From assembly GCA_905480055.1 (NCBI GenBank), contig CAJQOW010000099.1:1-5964 (forward strand): DNA of 5,964 bases, in the 5' to 3' direction. The notes beneath the pieces are model-generated. The model did not search any database. It was not told the DNA's origin and worked only from the letters and a program-made list of their open reading frames with translations. Each line of letters starts with the position of its first letter. Within the stretch, counting starts at the first letter, position 1. Origin of the DNA: an uncultured Acidimicrobiia bacterium. GTDB taxonomy: Bacteria > Actinomycetota > Acidimicrobiia > UBA5794. A program made the position numbers and the translations under genes. Positions 1 to 5,805 of the stretch are shown here, piece by piece.

Positions 1-388
1 TTTCGCAGCCGGGGGATGGGGGGTCCTGGCCGGCGGCTACGTGCTCGTTGTATTCGTCAAACGATCGGGTCACGAGGGCTGCGACGAGGCCGACGCCGAT
101 GAATGCGGCTATGGCCGAGACGCCTGCGGCTGTCATCTCGAGGGGAACGCACGACTCCGGTAGGCAGATCGTCTCCACGATGCTTGCTCCGACGAGGGCG
201 CCGGCCATTGCACCAACGAAGACCGTCATCGTGATTGCAGGTCGCACGTTTGCTCGAGCCGCAAGCACGGCCACGGCTGCTCCTCCGACTGCGCCGAGCA
301 CCGCCAGAACAGTGCTGCCCAACATCCAGCCGGTCAGGGCGCCAAAGACGACGCAGATGATGGTTGCTGCCACATCAGACGCCCGCAT
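1..388 (-). CDS. small multi-pass membrane protein, unknown function (3' end beyond window)
   Basis: I do not recognise this family. The frame is open from an ATG at 388 to the window edge, giving 129 complete residues with no stop, so the C-terminus is missing. The start is supported by its overlap with the preceding gene: the upstream TGA and this ATG share one base, as is usual in translationally coupled genes. About four hydrophobic segments are visible, near residues 6-24, 27-44, 51-71 and 85-106. A loop between the third and fourth carries two cysteines (C75 and C80, in ETICLPESC), which could form a disulfide if the loop is extracytoplasmic. After the last helix comes a polar stretch (RSFDEYNEH) and a Pro-rich tail. 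The protein is probably in the cytoplasmic membrane and co-expressed with the membrane protein before it. No catalytic motif is visible. The competing plus-strand frame (48-431) has a composition typical of an antisense shadow. Confidence 0.7.
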   Translation of the reverse strand, partial: MRASDVAATIICVVFGALTGWMLGSTVLAVLGAVGGAAVAVLAARANVRPAITMTVFVGAMAGALVGASIVETICLPESCVPLEMTAAGVSAIAAFIGVGLVAALVTRSFDEYNEHVAAGQDPPSPGCE

Positions 389-1080
389 CAGCGCACCGTC
401 CGTTTCACTGGGGGAGGAAGCGGAGGGGTGACGACCGTGGTCGTCCGCGATGCCTGCGGGAGCCATCCGAGCACCGTGATCGCGGCAATGCCGACTCCCA
501 ACGGAATCACGCCTGGCATGGTGGTGTGTGTTGCAGCAAGGATGCCGACCACTGGCACCCCAATCCGGAATCCCCACGTGCCCAGAGTTGCCCCCTGGGC
601 GTAGGCCACAGAGGAAACGATTGCGACGGCAGCAAGCGCCCAGTGGGTCCAGTCGGCCATTTCAATGGCGCAGAGGCCGACGAACAGGGCACCGACAGCT
701 GCGACCGCCATGAGGCTGATCGGCACCGGTCCCGGCGCCTCCGTCACGCGATGATGTCGTATCCACAATCGGAGCCATGGGCCGAACAAGCCAACGAGGG
801 CAAGCGCGCCCAGGCCATACGCGACCCACATCAGGACGCTGGAACTGACCGACCCGATCAGGAGGGCGAGCACCACTGTCGCTGCGACTCCCCATCGGCC
901 CCACGGGGCCCTGGCCAAGGCAAGGCCAGCGAGCGTCGCCGTGCCTGCGATCATGAGGCCGACGGCTATCAGTGCTGCAGCGACGTCGTCTACGGGATCT
1001 GGGTCGATGATGAGCGCTATCGCACTGACTGCAATGGCAGCCACCGAAGTCATACCGATGGCGATGTGCAAGGTGCGCAC
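388..1080 (-). CDS. polytopic membrane protein, unknown function
   Basis: This is a 230-residue hydrophobic protein that I cannot assign to a family. Roughly seven or eight membrane segments can be seen, near residues 5-25, 33-56, 63-80, 82-101, 120-139, 145-163, 170-185 and 188-206. A positively charged loop (PWLRLWIRHHR, about 101-111) is probably cytoplasmic. The C-terminus is a basic, Pro-rich tail (TPPLPPPVKRTVR). The start is GTG at 1080, only 9 nt after the stop of the cupredoxin-like gene. A GGAG lies about 15 nt upstream, which is far, so coupling to the upstream gene is plausible. An ATG at residue 10 is an alternative but would cut into the first helix. The stop overlaps the ATG of the next gene. 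The position after an anchored extracytoplasmic protein suggests a membrane complex, but this is inference and no enzyme or transporter motif is visible. Confidence 0.8.
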   Translation of the reverse strand: MRTLHIAIGMTSVAAIAVSAIALIIDPDPVDDVAAALIAVGLMIAGTATLAGLALARAPWGRWGVAATVVLALLIGSVSSSVLMWVAYGLGALALVGLFGPWLRLWIRHHRVTEAPGPVPISLMAVAAVGALFVGLCAIEMADWTHWALAAVAIVSSVAYAQGATLGTWGFRIGVPVVGILAATHTTMPGVIPLGVGIAAITVLGWLPQASRTTTVVTPPLPPPVKRTVR

Positions 1081-1089
1081 GGACGGGGG

Positions 1090-1521
1090 CTACTGCTCCG
1101 GTCGGGTATCGACCGAGCCTGGGATCCGCTGGAAGCCGATCAGCGCGTTGTAGCGATGAATCGCGGGGTCGAGCGTCGAGAAGTCGAACTCGAATGTGTC
1201 GCCTTCATTGAGTGGTGGAGACTCGAACGTGCCGCCGGATCCCACGATGATGTACTCGCGGTCATCCTCGTTGATCCACTGCACGACCTGGATTTCGTCG
1301 ATATCGATCGCAAGGTTCGACGGGCGGAACACACCATTGCTGAGCTTCACGACCACGACACCTTCAGGTGGAGGTTCCGTGGTGGTAGTGGTGGTGGGCG
1401 GCCGCGCCGACTCCTGCGTGGCGCTCGAGGGACCACTGGTGATCACGGTGCCGACAGCGAGGAGAACGACAAACACAGCAACGACGAGCACGATGCTCTG
1501 GATCATTGTGCGTCTGCCCAC
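1090..1521 (-). CDS. membrane-anchored cupredoxin-like protein lacking copper ligands
   Basis: The protein has 143 residues. A basic start (GRRTM) leads into one hydrophobic helix at about 7-27, which could be an uncleaved anchor or a signal peptide. A Ser/Thr/Pro linker at 29-53 contains six consecutive threonines. A compact beta-type domain at about 54-138 resembles plastocyanin/azurin-like proteins: a GVFRPSNLAI strand, then WINEDD, then FESPPLNEGDTFEFDF. In the family the N-x-D pattern is followed by a copper-binding His, but here that place is Y90. The usual Cys-x-x-His-x-x-Met loop is absent. The protein has no Cys at all, one His (H122) and no Met after residue 6. A type 1 copper site is therefore ruled out, and the domain may act in binding or structure. 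The GTG start at 1521 has a strong AGAGGA about 6 nt upstream; ATG at residue 6 is an alternative. It leads a likely three-gene unit. The cupredoxin call rests on pattern only. Confidence 0.8.
   Translation of the reverse strand: MGRRTMIQSIVLVVAVFVVLLAVGTVITSGPSSATQESARPPTTTTTTEPPPEGVVVVKLSNGVFRPSNLAIDIDEIQVVQWINEDDREYIIVGSGGTFESPPLNEGDTFEFDFSTLDPAIHRYNALIGFQRIPGSVDTRPEQ
1378..1395 (-). repeat. trinucleotide run coding for six threonines
   Basis: Six consecutive ACN codons (five ACC/ACT-type and one ACG) encode T43-T48 in the linker of the cupredoxin-like protein. On the plus strand this reads as a GTG/GGT-rich run. Thr/Pro linkers after a membrane anchor are common in actinobacterial exported proteins. 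The run could vary in length between strains by slippage without breaking the frame. Confidence 0.6.
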
Positions 1522-1548
1522 GTTGGTTCCTCTCTTGCGGCTGACGGG

Positions 1549-1554
1549 AGTGTA
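1549..1554 (-). promoter_or_regulatory. possible -10 box for the cupredoxin/membrane-protein unit
   Basis: The 66-nt gap between the histidine-phosphatase stop and the GTG at 1521 contains TACACT on the minus strand. It would place a transcription start near 1542, about 20 nt before the start codon. No good -35 hexamer lies 16-18 nt upstream, so the match is weak. The unit could instead be read through from the phosphatase gene. Confidence 0.25.
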
Positions 1555-1587
1555 GTGATTCTGCGGCGTCTCGGCAGGGGACGGGGA

Positions 1588-2187
1588 TCAGCTATTCGGT
1601 GGAGCCCAGACGGCCCGCTCGGTCCAGGACCGGTGGCTGCCAACCAACGTCGTGATCGAGGCGTGCTTGGGGGGATCGAGGAGCAGTTCCGAAAGGCTTC
1701 GCTTCGTCATGAGCAGTCGGGCCGCTTGCGTTGGATCCTGATGGCCCACCACGACGACGGAGTCTGCTCCGTTGCTGATCGCCCCTTCGATCGCGCGAAC
1801 GACCCGAGCGGCGACGGCAGCGATGGTCTCCTCAACGTCGTCGAGTACTGATGCGTCCGCCAGGTAGCGGTCGACTTGGCAGGGGAACAGCTGGTCGAGG
1901 TCGTCCCATCGTTGTCCCGTCCAAAGGGGATATTGGCGCGTCTCCGTGAGGTCGCCTGCGATGACGGGTTCGAGGCCGTGGTGCCTCGCGACTGCCGTCG
2001 CCGTTTGCCGCGCTCGCGCCAGCGGCGAGCTCAGGACGACATCGATCTCGTGATCAGCGAGGTGCTTGCCAGCGGCATGCGCCTGCAGCACTCCTGTCGG
2101 CGACAGGTTGAACCCGTTGAGATCTGCATACACGACATGGTTGGGGTTGAACACCTCCCCGTGCCGTATCAAGTGAACCGTGGCCAT
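1588..2187 (-). CDS. histidine phosphatase family protein (phosphoglycerate-mutase-like)
   Basis: This 199-residue cytoplasmic enzyme belongs to the histidine phosphatase superfamily, whose members transfer or remove phosphate through a phosphohistidine. The opening VHLIRHGEV holds the signature, with R8 and the nucleophile H9. SSPLARARQTA gives the phosphate-pocket arginine R58, and E82 (in DLTETRQ) fits the general acid position. VVGHQDPTQAA carries the second pocket histidine, H149. All core residues are present and the length is normal for a stand-alone domain. The substrate cannot be read from sequence: small phosphorylated metabolites, cofactor precursors such as alpha-ribazole phosphate, or broad phosphatase activity are all possible. 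The ATG at 2187 sits just before the conserved strand. No clear Shine-Dalgarno is visible, and a TACCGT lies 6 nt upstream, so a leaderless transcript is possible. It is transcribed away from the DUF3040 gene and lies 66 nt before the next gene. Confidence 0.93.
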   Translation of the reverse strand: MATVHLIRHGEVFNPNHVVYADLNGFNLSPTGVLQAHAAGKHLADHEIDVVLSSPLARARQTATAVARHHGLEPVIAGDLTETRQYPLWTGQRWDDLDQLFPCQVDRYLADASVLDDVEETIAAVAARVVRAIEGAISNGADSVVVVGHQDPTQAARLLMTKRSLSELLLDPPKHASITTLVGSHRSWTERAVWAPPNS

Positions 2188-2216
2188 GGCGAAACGGTAC
2201 CCCGCACGAGCCCCGT

Positions 2217-2232
2217 AGCTCCGGAGCTCCGG
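2217..2232. repeat. tandem 8-bp repeat forming overlapping palindromes
   Basis: The 8-mer AGCTCCGG occurs twice in direct tandem. Because each half is nearly self-complementary, two perfect 12-bp palindromes overlap here, at 2217-2228 and 2221-2232. It lies in the divergent intergenic region, 30-45 bp upstream of the phosphatase start codon, where an operator could sit. No regulator can be named from the sequence. Confidence 0.6.
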
Positions 2233-2317
2233 GCCCCAGATCCCCCTCGCTCCAAGGCTCCCTGACTAGTTCCTTTGACTGCCCACAAAGCGGCGTGGCG
2301 GGTCCGGTGCGCAGCGG

Positions 2318-2323
2318 TATACT
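2318..2323 (+). promoter_or_regulatory. probable -10 box upstream of the DUF3040 gene
   Basis: TATACT is a good match to a primary sigma factor -10 element in an otherwise GC-rich region. It would start transcription near 2330 and leave a leader of about 32 nt before the ATG at 2362. No consensus -35 is found at 16-18 bp. A TTGACT at 2275-2280 is 37 bp away, too far to pair with it. The short leader contains an imperfect inverted repeat (CCGC at 2336-2339, GCGG at 2351-2354). Confidence 0.4.
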
Positions 2324-2361
2324 GTCCGCAGGAAACCGCCTGTAGACACCGCGGGAACGAC

Positions 2362-2697
2362 ATGCCTTTGAACGAGCACGAGCAGAATATCCTCGACGAA
2401 ATCGAGCGTCAGCTCTACGAAGACGACCCAAAACTCGCCGAGATGGTCTCCAAGGCTGTCCGCAGCGGCCGAGATCGCTGGAAGATGCGTTTGGCTGCTG
2501 TCCTGTTCATCGTTGGGGGCGTGGTGATGTTCGCTTCGTTCACCCAGTCATTGATCATTGCTGGAGCCGGTTTCCTCCTCATGGTTGCGTCCGCTGGATG
2601 GCTCGCGCTGACCGCCAGGGCCAACCGCCCGCAGCAGTCCGGAGGCTCAAGTGAGGTGATTGAGCGCCTTCAGCGACGTTGGCGCAGAGAGGGCTAA
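2362..2697 (+). CDS. DUF3040 domain-containing membrane protein
   Basis: This 111-residue protein opens with MPLNEHEQNILDEIERQLYE, the hallmark N-terminus of the actinobacterial DUF3040 family, followed by DDPKLAEMV. That first ~35 residues form an acidic, probably helical cytoplasmic segment. Two membrane helices follow at about 42-60 and 63-84, forming a hairpin, and a polar, arginine-rich tail (ERLQRRWRREG) ends the protein, so both ends should be cytoplasmic. The function of the family is unknown. In many actinobacteria such genes sit near mraZ and the cell-division cluster, or near DUF58/transglutaminase genes. The ATG at 2362 is chosen because it matches the family start; a GGGA lies about 6 nt upstream. 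The frame stays open upstream to a TTG at 2275, but that extension has no family character and would include the -10 box. The MerR-type gene follows after 105 nt. Confidence 0.92.
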   Translation: MPLNEHEQNILDEIERQLYEDDPKLAEMVSKAVRSGRDRWKMRLAAVLFIVGGVVMFASFTQSLIIAGAGFLLMVASAGWLALTARANRPQQSGGSSEVIERLQRRWRREG

Positions 2698-2754
2698 CAT
2701 GGCCGTCTCTCGCCCCTCCAAACGGTAGGTCTGGGCGGCGGGACCGGAAAGCAA

Positions 2755-2779
2755 AGCGGACAGCTTCACCACATCCGCT
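2755..2779. promoter_or_regulatory. inverted repeat before the MerR-type gene, possible operator
   Basis: AGCGGA (2755-2760) and TCCGCT (2774-2779) form an exact 6-bp dyad separated by 13 nt, ending 23 nt before the start codon of the MerR-type regulator. MerR-family dimers bind dyads in promoters, often their own. No convincing -35/-10 pair flanks it here, so an operator role is a guess. Confidence 0.25.
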
Positions 2780-2802
2780 CGGAGAACAGAGGGAGATCGG
2801 TC

Positions 2803-3303
2803 TTGGAGGGTTACACCGCCGCACAGGCGTGCCAGCTGACCTCGTGTACACCACACCAACTTCGATACTGGGACAAAGTTGGACTCATCAAGCCAAGCAT
2901 CCAGACGACGGATGGACGACCTGGGCGACGCAGGATCTACAGCTTCCGTGACCTCGTGGGGTTACGCGTAGTGAAGAGCCTGCTCGACAATGGTCTGTCG
3001 ATCCAGAGGGTGCGCAGAGCCTGGGACTACCTACGCCGCACCGGCGACATGGATGAGCATCTCGCAGAGGTTCGGCTGGTCACCGACGGTCAGACGATCT
3101 TTGCCGTCGCACGCGACGACGCCGAGCTGCTCGATGCTCTGCGGCAGGGTCAGCTTGCGTTCTTCGTCAAGATTGATGAGATCGCTCAGGATGTCGAGGA
3201 CGACATCTCGAAGTTCGAGCTTGATCGGGACGGCTTCCGTGACATGCTCCGCAGGGTGGAAGACGACGTCCGCTCCGAGGCCGACGAGGCACAGACGGGC
3301 TGA
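2803..3303 (+). CDS. MerR-family transcriptional regulator
   Basis: This 166-residue DNA-binding protein has an N-terminal winged helix-turn-helix at about 4-75. YTAAQACQLTSCTPHQLRYW contains the first helix-turn-helix, followed by DKVGLIKPS, the basic wing GRPGRRRIYSF (38-48) and RDLVGLRVVKSLLDNGLSIQRVRRAWDYL (49-77). This is the MerR pattern, with the recognition helix at TPHQLRYWDKVGLI. Residues 85-131 (HLAEVRLVTDGQTIFAV ... LRQGQLAFFVKIDEIAQDV) form a small second domain seen in a group of actinobacterial MerR proteins. Some of these are annotated with a DUF433-like region, but I cannot confirm that match. No Cys cluster for metal or redox sensing is present: C10 and C15 lie inside the helix-turn-helix. 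A long acidic C-terminal helix (132-163) may dimerise. The start is TTG at 2803, with AGGGAG about 7 nt upstream. It lies downstream of the DUF3040 gene and convergent with the transglutaminase. The target is unknown and autoregulation is possible. Confidence 0.9.
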   Translation: MEGYTAAQACQLTSCTPHQLRYWDKVGLIKPSIQTTDGRPGRRRIYSFRDLVGLRVVKSLLDNGLSIQRVRRAWDYLRRTGDMDEHLAEVRLVTDGQTIFAVARDDAELLDALRQGQLAFFVKIDEIAQDVEDDISKFELDRDGFRDMLRRVEDDVRSEADEAQTG

Positions 3304-3318
3304 ACAGGTTTTGCATCG

Positions 3319-3332
3319 GATGGTTCGCCATC
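3319..3332. terminator. short hairpin between convergent genes, weak terminator candidate
   Basis: GATGG-TTCG-CCATC is a perfect 5-bp stem with a 4-nt loop, inside the 81-nt gap between the stops of the MerR-type gene and the transglutaminase. Its position suits a bidirectional terminator. The stem is short and no T-run follows on either strand, so intrinsic termination is doubtful. Confidence 0.3.
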
Positions 3333-3384
3333 ACGGTGTCGCTCTCGATCACTTCCGAGGCACCTGCCGTCGCAGTTCGTGCTC

Positions 3385-5805
3385 TTACTTGGTCGGTCTG
3401 AATCGCTGGCGCAGGGCGCGCATCCGTCGCGTGAGCCTCGATGGGCGATAGGTCGCAGCAATTCGCTCGCCCGTCGAGTATCGAGTGGTCAGGTGTGCTT
3501 CGGCCCTGTCATGGTCTTCGGTGGCGGTTCTGACCAACGCAGTCGAGTCCGCGCCGTCTCCGTACAGCGACCGGCTGTAGGTCGCCGCAAGGGGAACGAA
3601 CGCAGCGTCGATGCCCTCGGCCGCCTCACGTGGCGTAGCAGCGGGGTCAACCGGTTCCTTCAAGTCGACGAGCCGGTCCATGATGTCCTCCCATGCAGCG
3701 GAGATGTCTCCTGCTGCGAGGCGTTTCTGGAGCCTTCGGCGTCGCCACCATTGACTGAGCGGTGCGGCAACGATCGCGATGGCGATGATCGTCAGGGCTG
3801 CGAGGACGGGGATGGCCCAATCGGGGAGCGAGAATCCGGCGTCGGTCGTCCCTCCGCCGCCGGCACCGGGGCCAAGCGGGTTGGTGACCAGGTCACGATC
3901 CCCGAAACGGCCTGCATCGGGTCCGATGTCGTCTGCGGTACCAAGATCGACGAGCGAGAGTGCAGGGATCTCCTCGATGTATGCCGCCGGCGAGAACTCG
4001 AGGGCCGCTTCGAGGGTCTCGTTTGCGGTCGTCGCCGAGTAATTCGCCCGTGGCGTCGGGTCGAACGCCATCCATCCGTAGTTGGGAATCCACAGTTCGA
4101 CCCAGCTGTGGGCGTTCTTGTCGTATACCTGCACGGTGTCGTCGTTGATGGGTTCGCCAGGGGTGAACCCGAGCACCACTCGGCTCGGTACCCCGACTGC
4201 ACGTGCCATGAGCGCCATTGAGGTTGCGAATTGTTCGCAGTACCCGTTCCGGACATACGGATTCTCTTCGTCGGTCAGCCAGTCGTTGACGTCGCTTGTC
4301 ACCCACTCTGCTGGCACCTGGTCGTTGTAGGTGAACTCGCCGGAGTCCCGGAAGAAGTTCTCGAGTGCCAGGCCTTTTTCGAAGTTGGTCTCGAGATTGT
4401 CGACCAGTGATTCGGAGAGTGCGACGAACTGAGGACCCAACTCGTCGGCGGGGTACTCCAGCCAGAATTCCTCGTCCGACAGTTCTACGCCCGCCGGGAG
4501 GGGATTGAGGTCGGGGAGCGTTTCGCCACTGAGTTCGGCGACTGCAAAGAGTGGACTCAGGGTGCCGTCCTCGGCCAGGGCGAGGGCCGCCACGGTTGGG
4601 CCGTCATACTGCGGAACATCAGAAAGCACCTGATACTGCATGCCCTCATAGGTGATGTCCCCAGGAATCGTGACGCTGCCGTCGAGCCTTCGCACCCGCA
4701 TGGCGTTCGTGTCGTCCTTGCGGACGCCGGCCACGGCGAGCGGCGTATCCGGAGCTGGCAGCCACGGTTGGGACAGGTTGTCGATCTCAATGGTCGAGGT
4801 CACCGGAACAGTGAGGCCGCGATACTCCTGGGAAGGGTCGATCCACGGTTCCTCATCGAGCGGGAACGCCTGCACGCGGTTGGTCTTCCACCGTCCGCCC
4901 TCGTACACGTCCAGCGTGACGGTCCGGAACCTGACCGTGGCTGGGTCGGCGCCCTCGATCCTGGCGCGGAACAGGGGGTTGTTCGTGCGGTTGAGGAGTC
5001 CCGCCCTGATGTCGGTGTAGGGGTTGTAGGAGACAGATCCTGAGTAGTCATCGGAAAAGCCGGCAGGGGACCGCCACGTCATCACGCCGTCGTTTGGGAC
5101 CTGGTTGCCGGCGAGCCCGACACCCACAAGGGCAAGGACCACGGTTGCCAACACGAGCATTCCAACGGCTGGGGATGGCCGCTTCGATGGTCTGGTGGTC
5201 GCGTTGACGCGTCTGAGCCGCCCGGCTCCGCTATCTCGCTCGTCGATGCGAATCGCAAGGAGACTGAGTGCCACGACCGACACGAAGACGGCGAGGTGTG
5301 CAATGCCCTTGGGACGCCGGTCGATGATGACGAACTGGAGCGCGACGATCAGTGGCGTGATGATGGCGACAAACGGACGCGAGTTGAGGAGTCCCGCGAC
5401 CAGGAGGAATCCAAGGGTCCAGAACAAGGCTGCGAGCAGCATCACCAAGCCCGGAACAGGCCGAACCGGTTCGACTCCGTATCTAATGATCTCGAACGCC
5501 CTCGACAGCTCGAACCACACGGCGTCCCATGTCGCGATGGTTGGGAAGATCGTCCACAAGGTGTCGGGTGCAATCAGCCAGCCGACGGTGAAGATGAAGG
5601 CAATGGCGTTGGCGGTGATCGTGATGGCGGCGTGGGCGCGGTATGCGATCGCTGTCCATGTGATGCCGGCACCGAGCAGCGTCGCCACGAAGATGGCTAC
5701 CTGCCAGGGCGTCCCATCGGAAGAATCGCGCATCAGGAACGACAGCTCCCAGAATGCGAGCCCGATTGCCGCGACTCCGGCTATCCAGCTGTAGCGGTAG
5801 ACCAT
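3385..5805 (-). CDS. TgpA-like transglutaminase domain membrane protein (DUF3488 plus transglutaminase core)
   Basis: This is a large membrane enzyme, 806 residues from the chosen start. The N-terminal region (to about residue 235) has roughly seven hydrophobic helices and fits the DUF3488/TgpA N-terminal domain. An extracytoplasmic region of about 425 residues follows. It carries the transglutaminase-like core: C523 in NGYCEQFAT, followed by MARAVGVPSRVVLGF, then H566 in NAHSWVELW and D582 in WMAFDPTP. The Cys-His-Asp triad is intact. A Gly-rich linker and one more helix (about 661-683) lead to an Arg-rich cytoplasmic tail with a DUF4129-like character. Such proteins are thought to process or cross-link envelope proteins; the substrate here is unknown. 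ATG at 5805 is preferred because GGAG lies 5 nt upstream; a TTG at 5841 would give 818 residues but has no good ribosome site. The start overlaps the preceding gene's end by 25 nt, indicating coupling in a MoxR/DUF58/transglutaminase-type operon. Confidence 0.93.
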   Translation of the reverse strand: MVYRYSWIAGVAAIGLAFWELSFLMRDSSDGTPWQVAIFVATLLGAGITWTAIAYRAHAAITITANAIAFIFTVGWLIAPDTLWTIFPTIATWDAVWFELSRAFEIIRYGVEPVRPVPGLVMLLAALFWTLGFLLVAGLLNSRPFVAIITPLIVALQFVIIDRRPKGIAHLAVFVSVVALSLLAIRIDERDSGAGRLRRVNATTRPSKRPSPAVGMLVLATVVLALVGVGLAGNQVPNDGVMTWRSPAGFSDDYSGSVSYNPYTDIRAGLLNRTNNPLFRARIEGADPATVRFRTVTLDVYEGGRWKTNRVQAFPLDEEPWIDPSQEYRGLTVPVTSTIEIDNLSQPWLPAPDTPLAVAGVRKDDTNAMRVRRLDGSVTIPGDITYEGMQYQVLSDVPQYDGPTVAALALAEDGTLSPLFAVAELSGETLPDLNPLPAGVELSDEEFWLEYPADELGPQFVALSESLVDNLETNFEKGLALENFFRDSGEFTYNDQVPAEWVTSDVNDWLTDEENPYVRNGYCEQFATSMALMARAVGVPSRVVLGFTPGEPINDDTVQVYDKNAHSWVELWIPNYGWMAFDPTPRANYSATTANETLEAALEFSPAAYIEEIPALSLVDLGTADDIGPDAGRFGDRDLVTNPLGPGAGGGGTTDAGFSLPDWAIPVLAALTIIAIAIVAAPLSQWWRRRRLQKRLAAGDISAAWEDIMDRLVDLKEPVDPAATPREAAEGIDAAFVPLAATYSRSLYGDGADSTALVRTATEDHDRAEAHLTTRYSTGERIAATYRPSRLTRRMRALRQRFRPTK

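Noticed and set aside
48..431. A 127-codon plus-strand frame at the left edge.
   Set aside because: Its Ala/Thr/Pro/Arg composition is typical of a shadow opposite a hydrophobic gene. The minus strand has a start/stop overlap with the neighbouring gene and a proper membrane-helix pattern.
364..1851. A 495-codon open frame on the plus strand, the longest frame in the left part.
   Set aside because: It runs antisense to the cupredoxin-like gene, most of the 230-residue membrane protein gene and much of the phosphatase gene. Its product is rich in Arg, His, Asp and Gly with no domain pattern. The opposite strand encodes a clear histidine phosphatase and coherent membrane proteins.
2275..2280. 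TTGACT as a -35 box for the rightward promoter.
   Set aside because: It lies 37 bp from TATACT instead of about 17, and no -10 element is found at the proper distance from it.
2275..2361. A 29-residue upstream extension of the DUF3040 protein starting at TTG.
   Set aside because: The DUF3040 family begins at MPLNEHEQ, the extension contains the -10-like TATACT, and no ribosome site precedes the TTG.
2679..2951. A 90-codon plus-strand frame between and across the DUF3040 and MerR-type genes.
   Set aside because: It overlaps both genes in another frame and would displace the conserved MerR N-terminus; its composition is shadow-like.
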